Source of the DNA: Ceratothoa steindachneri | Lineage: Eukaryota; Arthropoda; Malacostraca; Isopoda; Cymothoidae | Assembly: GCA_963969495.1 (NCBI GenBank) | Contig: OZ018328.1 | Location: forward strand, 136,187,345 to 136,251,344 | Direction of reading: 5' to 3' | DNA: 64,000 nt | Shown: one piece after another, positions 46,961-59,747 of the stretch | Position numbering within the stretch: the stretch's first letter is position 1 | Layout: each line of letters opens with the position of its first letter | Made by a program: the position numbers and the translations under genes | The notes under the pieces: model-generated | The model's database searches: none | What the model saw: the letters and a program-made list of their open reading frames with translations, nothing else | What the model was told of the DNA's origin: nothing

Positions 46961-49524
46961 CCCCCTGCTTTCATTGGCCGTTATGACTGTTGCTCCTTGG
47001 TCTATCAACGCCACAGCAGGTGCGTAGTGACCATTTCCTCTCTAATATCTGCCCAATATTTGATGTGGGTCGTGTCACTAACTTGGATCAGTTTCGAGGC
47101 CGTTTATTTTTCCGATAAGGAAGCTCTAATTCCTGACTTCTCATAGCATCAAGAAAAGTCACATACAAACGCATATCTTTCATCCTCACCACATCTACGA
47201 ATGTTTGACAAGCGGATGTGAACCTTACTTCTTACATCTTTTCCTTCAAACACACACATTCATACATATTCTTCTAATTCACATATGTATCCTTTTCCCA
47301 CACATATATGTCTGAAATAACCCCCATCCTTAAGCAGTTCACTCACACTTATTTCAAGACTCTCGAGAGTTATGTGAATTTGAATTGAAATTAAAAGTCG
47401 CCATTTTGCGACTAATATAACTCCTCTTACGGAGGAAAGCTCATCCTGTGCCCGCCTCTTACGGGCGTTCTTCCTTGATCAACTTTTCATTCATTTGCTT
47501 TGAGCTATTGGATATCAGTCTCGCATTTTCTCTGCCGCACCGATATTTATGTTAATTTCGCCTTATACCTCAATAGATTCATGTCTGTGTGTGTATGTTG
47601 CGCTAGATGAGTTTATGAAGGAGAATCTTCTCGAGTGATGGCTCTCTTCTTTTGGCTGGATAGACAAAAATTTATTTTCGGGGTAAATAAACATCGATGT
47701 CCTTTCGTTTTGCTGTTATCGCCTACTCCCTTTGTTCAATAGGAAGAGTTCTCCTCCCCTAAATGAATATTAAGTATTTTTTTTTAAATGGCTTAACGCC
47801 TTCTTTCAACTGTAATCAGAAAAAAAAAAATGATCAAAACAAAGGAGTGTTGATAAAATGAATGAAAAGGAATGCAATAAATACATATATAGCTACCCGA
47901 AATGCTTGCATGAGGAAGGCACGCTGTCAACTATATTATGGAATGCAATGTTTAGTTCACCGATGCAACGAAGATTCATATTCGGGCAATGGATTGGGGA
48001 GAATGTGGGTGGAGTTCACGCATGTTATCAGTCACTAAAGACACGGATTAGAGAGGCTTGCTTCGTGGCCCCCCTCCTCCCGACGAGTGAGGGGGTTGTA
48101 GGGGAGGAAGCACGGAATTCCAAGGACTTAAATTTCTGTAAAATAAATAACGATGACCAACGAGGGGATCTGTTAGACGGATCCCCTCGGGTTGCTACGC
48201 CGGTGCGTGCACGTAATTCTCCTAATCTTGCTACCTTTCTAAAACAAAACCAGACCCCATTTAACTTGTGGGTAGGGTGGATGTGGAATGGGGGGGAGGC
48301 GGTTATAAGAATCATTAGTAGATCTTGAAAAGTATCACTACGATATGTTTAGATTCAATGACCAGACTATTGTTTGACGGATTTCGGTTTTTATGTTTGC
48401 TCGCTTTGTATTCTCGCATTTTATTATTATCTCTTTCATCCTCTCCCTCTCCTTCATAGCAGCAAGCTTTATCTAAATACTAACCGCTTTACTTATATAA
48501 ATTATGACTCACTATTTGAGTCAGGTAACCGGGCGGTGACTAAAAATCAGCTTCAAGATAATAAACAAAATAGTTAACGCAGCGATGGCGAATACGATGA
48601 AATTTACCGCGTTAGGGTAATTAGCTCAACGTACGTAGCTAGGGAGAGGGCAGACATGCATAACACGAGTGAGGGGGTTGGAGTGAGATGAATATGGGGC
48701 CGTCGTAATAATCCAATCGGGTTCTTTGCTATGTAACGATGATCACTTAAACTCAAGTTTTGCATTTAAAAATCTGGTGTTCCAACAGTCTATTCGGCCA
48801 TTTGCACTGATATAATGTCGGCAGGCCATGGTTTTGATTTTCCGTAAACAACAGCGTCAGTCAGTCAGTCAGTCAGTCAATCAGCGCTCATCGCTCTCTC
48901 TCAATCTCACAAGGAGGATCTGGGCTTTATTTTGGTCTCGGGATGGGGGGGGGGATGGGGATTGCTCTCAGCACCACTGAAATACATCTTTTACATCTTT
49001 AAGATTTTTACAATTGCGATCCAGATTTTCTATCGCATCTTCTCTCATTCTCGGTTTTCTCTACCTTTCTTTCTCAATCGGCAACAATTTTGGATTTTTT
49101 AATTGCCCCGGGTCTTTTTACAAATTATCCTGCTCCTGGAGGATTACACCCTTCCCAGACAAAACTTTGAGTTGAAAAAATATTTGTGAGCATTTAAATG
49201 TGTTATTTAATATATATTCCAGACTTTAAACATGAATAATAATCCTACAACTAACATAATTCGATGTGTTAACCAAAAAAAACGAAAAATTATGATAATA
49301 ATCCGTCCGTATACAATATTCTATTTTTATGTCGGAAAGACAAAATAAAGCTCGAAATAAGTATTTAGCCATTCATGGAAATATTTTTAAATTAAATTTT
49401 TTACATAATATTTTGGTCTATAATGTTCTACAAAGATATAAAATGATCTGATGGGTTCAAACAATAGGTGTCTTTTGTATAACCTCATTTAGCATCTGAC
49501 TTTCATGCTGCAACATTTGCCATC
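46961..49524. other. No gene recognised; one 156-codon open frame of unknown meaning
   Basis: The plus-strand open frame 47858-48328 (from an ATG) has no motif I recognise and ends in a Trp/Gly-rich tail. It could be chance. A perfect 10-bp stem hairpin lies inside it (48161-48170 with 48180-48189). A GTCA microsatellite is at 48856-48883. Confidence 0.35.
48856..48883. repeat. (GTCA)n microsatellite
   Basis: About 7 units with one substitution in the penultimate unit. Confidence 0.85.
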
Positions 49525-50065
49525 ATGGTTAAAAGTAAGGAGTTCTCGTCAGAAAAAAGCTATAGAAGTATTTCTACAACCTTACGTCTTCATTGAGGCA
49601 CTGTAGGTTGGATTGCTAAAGATTAGAATGTCTCCGGGGTCACTGCGAACCTTCTTCGAGTACAGCTCCTAGGAAAATATCTAAACAAGCTCATCGACGG
49701 ATGCTGAGATCATTTTGAAGATCCATAGGATAACTACTGGAAAAGTTCAAAAAGTTCTACTTACGGTTGGGGCATCAGTTACGAAAAAACATTTAGTAAT
49801 GAGCTCAATAGACAAACTCTCAGATCTCGATTACCATGCTAGACCCCTTTCCTGAAGAAGGTTCACCTGTTAGCACGACTGAAGTTGCTCAGGAGCACAT
49901 CAAGAAGTCGGATCGATTTTGGATAAAGTTTGGTGAGGCCAAAATCGAACTCTTTGGCCAGAATGCAGGTCGTCATGTTTGAAGCCGTGAGAGAACCGCT
50001 GAAAATCGGAATAACATTCTTACAGTCTCAACCATGGAGGCAACAGCATATTAAGATGGGACTGC
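49525..50065 (+). pseudogene. Tc1-like transposase N-terminal half, broken
   Basis: The ATG at 49525 begins MVKSKEFSSEK, the typical Tc1-family opening (MxxxKEFS), followed by a GTVGWIAK-like helix-turn-helix, RSRLPC, KKSDRFWIKF and AKIELFGQNAGRHV. The last corresponds to W(S)DETKIELFG, with the first catalytic Asp region damaged (FGEAKIE). ILTVSTMEATAY aligns to the TVKHGGGS region. Many frameshifts and stops. The second half of this transposase is not found downstream; what follows at 51 kb looks like another subfamily. Confidence 0.6.
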
Positions 50066-50999
50066 TTTTCTTTTAATAAGACTGGTGCTCTTCATATATA
50101 TTTTTCCCTTTTCTCCCCATTTAAATATTTGGTTGATTGTAGATAGTTCTCACCTAGGGAAGAATTTCACGCTGTTCTAGATGCTCTGATTAACGCTCAA
50201 CCACGAGCATTCTTTGCAAATTTCCTCAGGAATTTGACAGGAAGATGGTAAAAAGAATGTAATATGAATAAGGCCAAATTACTTTGAGCATCTTTCTACC
50301 ACTGAATATTGTTTGGTTTTCTTGAATAATTATCCGCCAAAAATTTCACTTTTCTTCTTTTCAACTGTATTTGGTGATTTCTTTAAGGCACCCACTACCC
50401 AAATTATCGATTTGAGTGGACCTCAAAGCCACTCTCGAGTATTTTTCATCCTTAAACTTTGTCCTCATTTATGTTCTTTATATTTACGAGTACTTGCCTT
50501 CATTCTTCTTGTCTCTCCCTTTGCGCACGCTTCGCTGAGTGAAAATACCCTTGTTGGTTTATTTCACTATCATTCGGTTTAAATAACGTCAAGCCTTTGA
50601 CAATAGCGTTTCCTGTATTTAGAAGAAAATATTTCAATTTATAAAATCTGTGAAGTTGGGTAAAGCGAGTTGGTTGACCCTATTTAACCTCTGCCTTTTC
50701 CCCTGACCCATTAACTTTAATGAGGTCGACGCAGAGATGAAAAAGCACTGACGATTCGGCCAACTAATCATATTTAACCACCTAATTGTTGCCATAGTGA
50801 TAAGCGTTAGTGAGTGGGGGGGCACACATCTACTCTCACAGAAGCCATCGCTCTGAACTCTAGATGTGAAACTGAAATTTCGATATTATCCTTTTTTCCA
50901 CAATGGTTACTCTCGAGGTAACTTGTGAAGTCATCTTTATTTTGCACTAAAATAGACTCTCGTGTGCATAAATACCTAGTAGGGCTAATATGCGCGTAA
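50066..50999. other. No gene recognised
   Basis: Open frame 50313-50582 (89 codons) has no known motif. Otherwise AT-rich. Confidence 0.4.
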
Positions 51000-51890
51000 G
51001 AACCGTCTTCCGGACCACCAACATGTTCAAAGTGAAAGTGCTGAAAAAAGGCTTCGGGATGCCCAAAGGTATCAACTAAGCGTCAGGATCGCCCCCTTGT
51101 GCGGAGTCAGCTTCGGAATCGTATGGTTACTAGTATGGAACTTGCCCCAGAGTGGCAACAGACGAGTGTCTGCATCTGCATGAACGAAGAAACGAAAAAT
51201 TCTGAACAAGGGTCTCGTGACAAGGAGGACAGCAAAGAAGCCACTCATCATTAGAAAAAAAATTCATATATAAATTGTTGTTCAGTAGAAAGTACAATGA
51301 TTGGAGGATGGAAGAATGAGGCAAGGTTATTTTCTATGAGGAAGCCTCCTTTTCACTGCTTGTGACTTCATGAAGATCGATTGTCTAGAGAAGAAACTGA
51401 GAACGCTACCATGAGTCATGCATCGTTCCAACGCTGAAGCATCCTCTGAGAATTCAGCTATGGCGATGCTTCTCTTCCACGATACTCACCCCCCCCCCTC
51501 ATATTTATTCCCCAAAATATTGCAATGAATAAAAAAATGGTACAGAAATATCCTCCAAAAACACTCACCAATGATCCAAGATCAATATGGTGAAGATTCA
51601 TGCGTATATCAACATGGTAAAGCACGGTGTCATATAGCTAGATTAGTCATAAAGTGGCCTTGAACAACATCGCATCGAAATATTGGGTCCTTGGCCTGGA
51701 AACTCCTATGATCTTAATCCGACTGGGAACTTGTGGGAGATTCTTAAAAAGCAGGTGGACAAGCAGTAGCTCACAAAGTATGACAACTTCCAACAATTGT
51801 TAAGAGAATAATGGGACACTATCCATCACACTATTCTCCCCAAGTTGATATCCGTCATGTCAGAGGGAGGGGCCGAAGTCATGGAGTGAT
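51000..51890 (+). pseudogene. Tc1-like transposase relic, second subfamily
   Basis: Read across frames: GKVIFYEEASFSLLVTS (family: VIFSDEASF, so the first catalytic Asp is lost), ERYHESCIVPTLKHPLRIQLW, then QHGKARCHIARLVIKW (family: QQDGARCHTA, second Asp lost), and finally LNPTGNLWEILKKQVDKQ (family: DLNPIENLWEILK). The order is that of the Tc1/mariner DDE core and C terminus. Stops and indels throughout. TIRs were not found. It lies just upstream of an antisense I-clade 3' end. Confidence 0.6.
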
Positions 51891-51899
51891 TTTTATTTT

Positions 51900-53090
51900 A
51901 AATAAAGGCGCTCATCTAGCGAGTGCTTCCAGGGGATAGTCGCTGCAAACCAATTCAGCCTATTAATTTGACTACATTGAAAAATCTAAATTAAAGCAAA
52001 GCCAAAACCGGACAAAACCTAAAGTAAAATCCCTACAAAAAACAACAACAATCCAAAACTCAACGAAGAAACAAAAAAAGGGAAAAAGACCCGGCTCAGG
52101 GAGGAAGCGGGTTTTCTCCGGCACCGGAGCACGCACCCAACACCAACAGAGTAAATAAAACAGATGAGGCCAGCCTCCTCCAAAACGTCAAGTAGTCCAC
52201 AGTCGAGAGTGCACAAATCTGTTCTGGGTACAAAATACAATGCTGGAGTGCAATTAGGTAGCTTTCTGAGTCGTTATAGATCACAATCCGGTCTCTGAAC
52301 CGGGCACAATTCAATATCTCCCGTATCCAGTGGTCTATTGCAACCAGCTCAAACGGCAGAGTCCCACTGACTTCAAACAGAGGAGATACAGCGTGGAAGC
52401 CGACCCCTTCTCGGATTTGGAGCCATCCGTGTACACTGGCACGATTTCAGCGTGGCTCAAAGTATGCTCCTAGAAAATTTGGGAGTAGAGGCGTAGCCAA
52501 AAATAGTCAAAGGTGTTACCCTCCTTGCTGGCGTCCTGGGCAGTTCAAAATCCCTCAGTCGCCATTGGCGACTGGAGGAGCTGCCGGGCCCGCGCGTAGC
52601 GCATATGAAGGCATGATGCACTGCACGCCCAAAGTAAGAAGCATATTTCCAGCAGACTCTCATGGGGAGGGGGAGGGTACGGAAGGTACCAGTCACTAAA
52701 CTGAGACCGGTGTGGTGGATTGCGTCCACCTTTTGCAATTCACGCTCGGCTGCGGAGAACAATAAAACAACAAAGCGGTACCCCTATAAGCACCTAAGTG
52801 CTGAACGTCACGGAACGAAGAATGGCCATGGTGCGGGTATACAACACACTGAGGCTAGAAAGCTGTGACTCCCAGGTGAGGCGTTGGTTGAAAACAAGAT
52901 CAAGAAAACTGTGCGATCAACCATTTCTAGGCGAAAGACGAATAGGAACAAGTCTGAGTCGAGATGAAGCCGTGAATGTAGATAGATGTGCACTACCTTA
53001 GTGTTGATCAAGGGCAACCGAAACATGTGCGCTTTGGCATAGCGAGAGATGCGGTTCAATGTCTGTTGGAGTCGACGCTACATACTTTAT
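51900..53090 (-). pseudogene. I-clade-like element 3' fragment with internal deletion (antisense)
   Basis: Minus strand from 53090: starts inside the RT just before RRLQQ-LNR and continues ISRYAKAHMFRL..TKVVHIY (intact copy: VSHYAEAHRFRFSLAKTKVVHFC). The thumb follows, then an RNase H fragment FRDRIVIYNDSESYLIAL. At about 52210 it jumps to the end of ORF2 (a DYLTFWRRLASSVLF stretch matching LIDFLGEAGLLPF in another frame). It finishes with a diverged version of the family 3' UTR near 51900. 5' truncated, with the RNase H C terminus and CCHC deleted. Confidence 0.7.
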
Positions 53091-55729
53091 ATCTGGGCCG
53101 GATTCCCCCCCCCCCCACTCCCACACCACCACCACCATGACGCACTCCTGTACTCTGATCAACGATCTTGTAGGAATTCATCTGAAAATCAGTATGGGGG
53201 CACCTTCAAGACCATCTCCACCTCTGGACAGGAGGCTCCTCCAAGTCGCCCCCCCTCCTAGTATCTCGACCGGGACTCAAAATGGTCTATATCCCTCAAA
53301 AACGTCATTGGGGTCGTCATGCCGTCCTCCAAATAGAAAAATAGGGAAGCGGGCAATCCGGTTCCCATAAAAGTCTACGAGGTGTCTGGGCAGGGCTCAT
53401 GGGACGATGACACCTTTTATGACTTTAAGCGGGTTGTGCTTGGTAACCTGACCCAACGTGATGGGCGGTAACCGAATCGGTGCGTCCTCTGTCTTGCTGT
53501 GTCCTTGGAGGGAGCCCTGATAAAGCAACGATGGATCTATCACTATAAAAGTGTGTGTAAGAGGCAACTCTACAAAAGAGGTAAACACCCTTTCCTGTAG
53601 GGGTAGGGATATGAGAGGAAGAAACACTTGCTTCGCCAAGAGACGCTCGAACGAGCCCCTGTGAAAATAAAGGGGGACCTGTCGATAGACTAGACTCGCC
53701 AGGAGGCAAATCCACACAATGGGGTAAGAGGAAAATAACGGCACCTGTAGCAATTGGAGAGGAAGAAGCATCATGCCCGCTATGAGGATATGTAAGGCTC
53801 TTTGAAAAAGTAGAAGGGTAGAGAACACCTTCTCAAAAGAGGTGGAGCTGCCTGAGGGGAACCCCTTTACCGATAGTGAGCGGTGAGATGGGACCCTCTC
53901 CACCAAGCTTAAGTGGGGAGTTGAGGGGGACATTGTCGCTCAATGCCTCATATTTTATTCACTTCCCCTGCCTGCGGGGTTTTACTCTGACTCCAACAAG
54001 AGATCGGCCAAGTAAGGCCTTTTTTCGGCACCGGGCCGATATCCCTAGCACAGGAAGCATACGCCATCACCGCCACTCCTTGGAAACCCCAGACCAAATC
54101 CAACACATGGCGTGGTAGGAAGCTCAGAAAGGCGCATCCGTCTGGGTGACAGGTTTTGGAGAGTCCGGGGACGAACTCCAGTTTGTGCAGTAGAAGATGG
54201 GGCCAATGAAAGGAGGATACAGAAAGGGAGTTGGAATGGAAAGGGCGCATAAAAGGACCTTGGCAACGCACCAACTTCTGTATATCTGGATCCAGAGTAG
54301 ACGTTACCTCTGAGATCGGGTCCATCCTTGCGGGCGTGATGCCGTGAGGAACTGTTGCTCTCCCAGGTACAAGGTAAGGTACCCCTTTGGGTTGCAGTCG
54401 GAACGGGAGGTGATGTTCTCCTCCGTGATTCAGTTGTAGCAGGGTTTTTTACCCCGAGTCGCAGAGAAAATGGATGCTGAGGGAACGAGGAGGAAGCGCA
54501 CCAACTTCCCCAGGCCCGTCATTTAGCTTAAGTTAAACCAGTGACGGGTCCTTCCATAATTTGCACTCGGGCCGTGAGGAAGTGCTACGGTACACCTCGC
54601 GGGGTCATGTAGAGAAAGGGCCAAAACAATAAAAACTAACATTTTTATTAGTGTGTTTACGTGTATTGTACTTTTGATTTTGTATATATCATTTTGGTTG
54701 CCTTCTATTCTTTTAAATTCTGACGCACTTGGTATTGGGGAGTAATTAATCTGAAGCACCACAAAATTTGTTTCTCAGCCCAAACGAATGGCCATGACTA
54801 GTTTAATAACTGGGTTTCAATTAATCGAAATACTTCCGCAGATTTCAGTAAAAATGTTGGCGTGATCGAAGCAATTTTACCTCATTCTATAATTTGCATC
54901 ATATGCTCATTTATATAGAAACATGTCGACTGATATCGACATAATTAGTGCATTATTTTCCCTGCCTACCCCCTTCCTCCATCAACCCCTAAGCCACAAT
55001 TCATGGAGTTAGACAATGACATGTTTAGAATAACATTCGACGAATTACATAAGTTGGCTTTCCGGTTTCCTCTCGCATGTCAAAGTCAATGTTTCGCCTG
55101 TCATTATCGCGCTAATATGTCATTTCTCCCCCACAAACCTTGATCCACTAAGAAATAATTACTCATTATTGCAACCGACGATGGGATAGCCGTTAGTACG
55201 TTTCATTATCAGCAAATGACTTTGTCTTAGTAGGATAACGAATACACGAGGGCTCATCGAAGAACATGCGAAAAGAATACATATACTCGTAAATAAGGAA
55301 TTGTATAATACACGAGGGTTGAAGACTGGCGCCTCTCTAGAAATTGTGTAGTTTCATTCGGGGGAAAAGGTGACCAATGAATGCGAACTTATGTCCAGGG
55401 TTCGAGGTTACGGGGTTGGGTTCTTTTGAATGGAGGTAATTTCTAGTACCGGAACTCGCGAAAAGACACTCCTCCTAATCATCATTAATTTTGGCGTTGT
55501 TCAGGGTTGGTGACTGACCGCATGGTGACCCACAAAGCAAAATTAATATCGATTTGCTGGAGAGATGCACAGAATGATGACCATTGATTAGTTTTGGTCG
55601 ACCTTTAGTCTACCATGATAAGTAAAACCAATCAAGAGGGAGGAAGAGGGCAAAACTTGGAGAGCCCAAGGGAGATGAGAGAGGGGTAGAGAGAGGAGGG
55701 AAGGGGATGGAGATGGAGGAGGGATTTTT
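53091..55729. other. No gene recognised
   Basis: The GC-rich part (53090-54530) holds a 178-codon minus-strand frame (53397-53933) and other frames that match nothing I know; it could be the decayed ORF1 or 5' region of an unidentified retroelement. 54560-55729 is AT-rich non-coding, with a purine-rich tract near 55630-55730. Confidence 0.35.
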
Positions 55730-55829
55730 TTAAAATTATAAAATACCATCTGGTGACTGTCATCAAGTGCATAAGTCGCATCAATCAATCAAGCCTATTA
55801 CTAGGCTACTAAAAAAACAAGCAAACACC

Positions 55830-58800
55830 AAACAAACAAAAAAAGAAGGCACGCTCCAGGCTCAGAGGGACGCCCGCCTATCCTGGCACCCGACCATGCC
55901 CCCAACATCAAAGAAAGTTAAATAAAATTGAGGAGGACATCCTCCTCCAAAATGTCAGATAGTCCACAAGTCTATGTACACAAACCCATCTCGAGAACAA
56001 GGGACAAACGGTAGCGACCCCATTCCACCCGATACGGGGACAAGTAACGTGCGCGAAGATCGCCCAGACTATGCCATTCAAGAAGCATGTACCGAACAGT
56101 CTGGGTGTCAACGCAATCGTTGTAAAAAGGTGCAATCGAGCGCTCTATCAATTAGCGGTGCGTCCCGCGAGTGTGCCCAATTCGAAGACGAGAGAAAGGT
56201 ACCTGAAGCCGTGGCCGCTTTTGGGGTATGTCCATGGGAACAGTCCCGGTGAAATGGCATGTAACTATAAGTTCCCCTCGGCCGTCTCCCATCGTCTTTG
56301 CCAAGCAGCCCTGAGAGCTTTATTTCTTTCTTTATTTAAATCTTGAGCTGACCACCTCCAGAGGGAGATCAGCCTGGAAATAAACATACAATAGAGACAA
56401 AAGAAGAGTAAAGATTAAATACGAGGGAAAATAAAATAATAACACACAAAAAAGGGAAATCAGTTGTGTCAGCAGATAATAAGAATGAGTTAGTTCCCCT
56501 CTTAAATGTTAGGAGATCAGTAGACTCCACAACCGCACTAGGCAACCACTCCACATCACGCTTGCAGCCACAATAAAACTCCTAGCAAACTGGTTAGTAT
56601 GTACTATACCTGATACTAGAAAATGTCACACTATTAGTAGTGACTGCCTGCCTTGTATTACGAGCAAAAACAGCTAGATCAGGTAAGGAAAAATGCAAAT
56701 GATGTTTATCACTGTAGTACATTTTATGCCACAAGCTCAAAGAACTCACTTTAAGCTTATGCCACAGGTCCTCATTAATACTTCGTAAAATAAACTTGAC
56801 CGAAGACATAACTATATCCAAGAGCTTAAGATGAGAATCTGCACCCAAGGGCCACACATGAGAGCAGTACTCCAAACAGGGAAGAATGAAAGAATTAAAA
56901 CACTTAGTTATAAAAGCTTCGTCTTCAAACATTTTAATACATCCCCTCAAGATACCAACTTTCTGGGAAACAGAGGACGCAATATTACGTATGTGCTTCT
57001 CAAAAGTCAATTTCTTGTCGAAAGTAACCTCCAAAACCTTAAAATAGTCACCTCCCTGATTCTTGCCATGTAGTCGTTATGAGGAAGAAGGAAACTCAAT
57101 TCTGGTCGCTCACTGCTCGCAGACTCTTTGGCACCCTCATCGAAGCACTCATTCCTCGCATTTTTCATATATCTAGAAACCCAGAAGAAGATAATCTCGA
57201 CAACCAGCCGGCTCGGGGCAGCCGTGGCGGTACGGATAGCTCGAACCAGGGGGTGTGGAGATTTCAATGCCCAGAGAGCGCTCAGGGTACTTTGTGAGTC
57301 GCTACAGATCACAATCTGGTCTCCAAACGGGCCACGATGTCTTATCTCCCGTACCGAGCCGTGTATTGCAACCAGCTCTGCCGTGAAGACAGACGTAGCG
57401 CCTGGTAAAGCCACGCTGACTTCAAACAGATGGAATATGACATGGAAACAGACTCCTTCCTGGGACTTGAACCCATCCTTATACACTAGCTCGAATCCAG
57501 CGTGACACGAAGTGTGCTCCACAAAGGCCGAATGAAATACTCCTGGCACTGTGAAAGCTTTGGGAGCAGAGGCGTGACGATAAGTAGTCAAAGGGGGTAC
57601 CCTTCATGGAGGCGTCCTAGGCAAAACCAGAGAGGCCACCGGGCCGAGAGCTACAACGAACTCTCGAAGGGGTTTCCTCGCCCTAAACCCAAAGGGATTA
57701 GGGTATGACTGGCGTCTCAGGCGTCATATGCACCGTTGAGATCGGCTGCCGATGCAGTGAGAACCTATGGCGAGTGAGGAAGGCGACGAGCTTGCGCGTA
57801 CGGACACATAATGCACTGCACGCCACGACGCAGAGCGAGTGACATCTCTCCTGCTTCGACAAGTTGGCTCTCAATGGGGGACGTGCGGAATGCACTGGTC
57901 GCCAGGCGTAGACCCGTGTCGTTGATTGATTCCACCTTTTGCAATACGCACTCGGCTGCGAAAGTATAAAATTCGCATCCATAGTCAAGCTTTGAATGAA
58001 CAGAGGATCGATAGAAAAGCAAGGCAGTAGCCCTATCAGCACCCTAGCAGCTGAACGTCACGAAACTAAGAATGTCCATGGCGTGGGTACAAGATACCCT
58101 AAGGCTGTAAATATAATCCACCCAGGTGATGCATCGGTCGAAAACAAATTCGGGTCAGGGTGGATGCGTAGTTAGAGGCAGAATGCATCACCTTATTCTT
58201 GGCAAAGGAAAACCGAAACATATGCGCCTCAGCATAGCGTGAGATGCGGTTCAATGCCTGCTGGAGTCGACGCTCCAGAGTTGGCATCTGAGCTGCACCA
58301 AAAGAGATAAAAAAATCGTAGGGAGAACATCTTGCGGCAGCATCGAAGTAATACCGTTGATTCTCAGGGCAAAGAGTGTAACACTGAAGACACTTTACTG
58401 CGGACATCCTATTCCTGTTTAATTAGGCCAGAGAGAACTCTTTCCACCCGTACGTGGAATTGAAAATCTCCCCAAAACTCCGAGATAAAGATTGGGTGGC
58501 GTTTCCTCGCCCACGTCGTGTGGATAGTCTACATGATTGCGTATCGCCATGCGGCATCATAGACTTTCTCCGAATAGAAAAACACCTCGGCGTAGTGGTA
58601 GTTCTGTCTATGAAGCAAGGAATAGCATACAGAATTTTCCACTTAGAGCAGAGCATCCGACGTAGTGTAACTCGGTGGCCTCGGCAGTCCATGAGAAAGG
58701 AGAGTTTAACATTTACCAATTTCTCCATTAATTTAAATAGGCAGAAAGTTAGAGAGAGATTGGGCGGAAACCGACCGGGGTATAGTAGTCTCTCTCCGGT

Positions 58801-59747
58801 TTGCGAAAAAGGAGCACAGTACCCATTTACTAAGAGTCTGAGAGGATACGCTCTACCCAAATCCTGTTGAACAAATCTTACAGAAAGGCCATGCCTCGCT
58901 CACCTAAGTTTCGAAGCATGACATCGTCTTGACCAGGGGGTGTGTCCGCACCCGAAGCGATAGCGGAACTGAATTCACTCTATGTAAATCTGTCGCCGAA
59001 GGGTTCTCCGCCTCTGGAGGTAAAGTCCAGGCGGTGGCCTTTTGATATATCATGGCGTTCATTGAAATCTAGCCCAGCAGCATCCTGGCTATAGAATGCA
59101 AAGAATGCAGTCGCAAAAGACTCCGCCACGGACTTAGGTTCCTAGATTGCGTTCCCATTTTCATGGAGAACGGGATGGGAAGTCCTGCGAGAACTTGTAC
59201 CAAATTATTTTGAATCGCTTCCACACCTCTGCTAGAGGGGTCTTCTCATTAAGTGAAGAAACGTATGCCACCAGGAAGAGCGGCGGGTGTGCTTCGAAAC
59301 ATGCCGGAACCTAACCATAGTTCGACGAAATTCACCGACATTGAAATCGTTCGAATGACGCTTATAGCGCATGTAGGCATTACGCTTTTGTTTAAAGGGC
59401 ATCTCACTCTCTGCTGACCACCACAGAAGCGTTTGACATGCAAATTGGCCAGACGTTCTAGGAATAGTAGCCAGGCCCACGGCGATGAGGTTACCCGAGA
59501 AGAACTCATCGGCCTCATCCACCGACCTATACTCTTGACTTAGGCAGTGAAATCAGTTATTTCCTGAAATGCGCACCACCGGGGATGGAGGGAGGTGCGC
59601 GGTTCTCTTTCACGTGGCAGCGGTCCAGAAAATCATATCATCCGGAGAGCATAGGGATGGATAAAGGCAGGGAAATGAAGCAGTTCTCGGTCAGTGATGC
59701 GTAAACTTATCCACATTCAGGATACCTATTTCTTGCTCGTAAAATCT
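55830..59747 (-). pseudogene. ORF2 remnant (RT, RNase H, CCHC) of the minus-strand I-clade copy
   Basis: From 59747 downward: GILNVDKFTHH (endonuclease), VDEADEFFSGNLIAVGLATIPRTSGQ (linker, 59522-59440), GRAYPLR and FPPNLSLT-like RT finger pieces (58860-58700). FISFGAAQMPTLERRLQQALNRISRYAEAH (58320-58210) follows right after the YVDD site, which is replaced here. RNase H (57591-57070) keeps YKDGFKSQEG (the catalytic TDGS changed to KDGF), TAELVAI, SDSQSTL and NECFDEGAK. After the 0.73-kb insertion, the C terminus continues at 56310-55900. Many frameshifts; clearly dead. Confidence 0.75.
56320..57052 (-). mobile_element. Jockey/CR1-type retrotransposon 3' fragment nested in the I-clade copy
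   Basis: 5'-truncated insert. Minus strand from 57034: EVTFDKKLTFEKHIRNI, VGILRGCIKMF, FILPCLEYCSHVW, HLKLLD, KMYYSDKHHLHFSLPDL, the RT thumb and C terminus of a Jockey/CR1/L2-type ORF2. After a frameshift it continues as MEWLPSAVVESTDLLTFKRG (56554-56490). A short 3' UTR follows with an imperfect hairpin (56347-56373) and an A-rich AAATAAAGAAAGAAATAAA tail at 56320-56340. It splits the I-clade ORF2 between its RNase H and CCHC domains. Similar C-terminal blocks are very common in decapod genomes (recalled, not checked). Confidence 0.75.

Noticed and set aside
48161..48189. Perfect 10-bp hairpin as a terminator or regulatory element
   Set aside because: Rho-independent terminators do not apply in this eukaryotic context, and one short palindrome is expected by chance in 64 kb.
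47858..48328. 156-codon plus-strand ORF as a host gene
   Set aside because: No recognisable domain, and a hairpin and purine tracts lie inside it. Recorded only as a region note.
53397..53933. 178-codon minus-strand frame as a membrane protein gene
   Set aside because: Leu/Phe-rich but with no clear start context or family motif, and flanked by retroelement debris. Not called.
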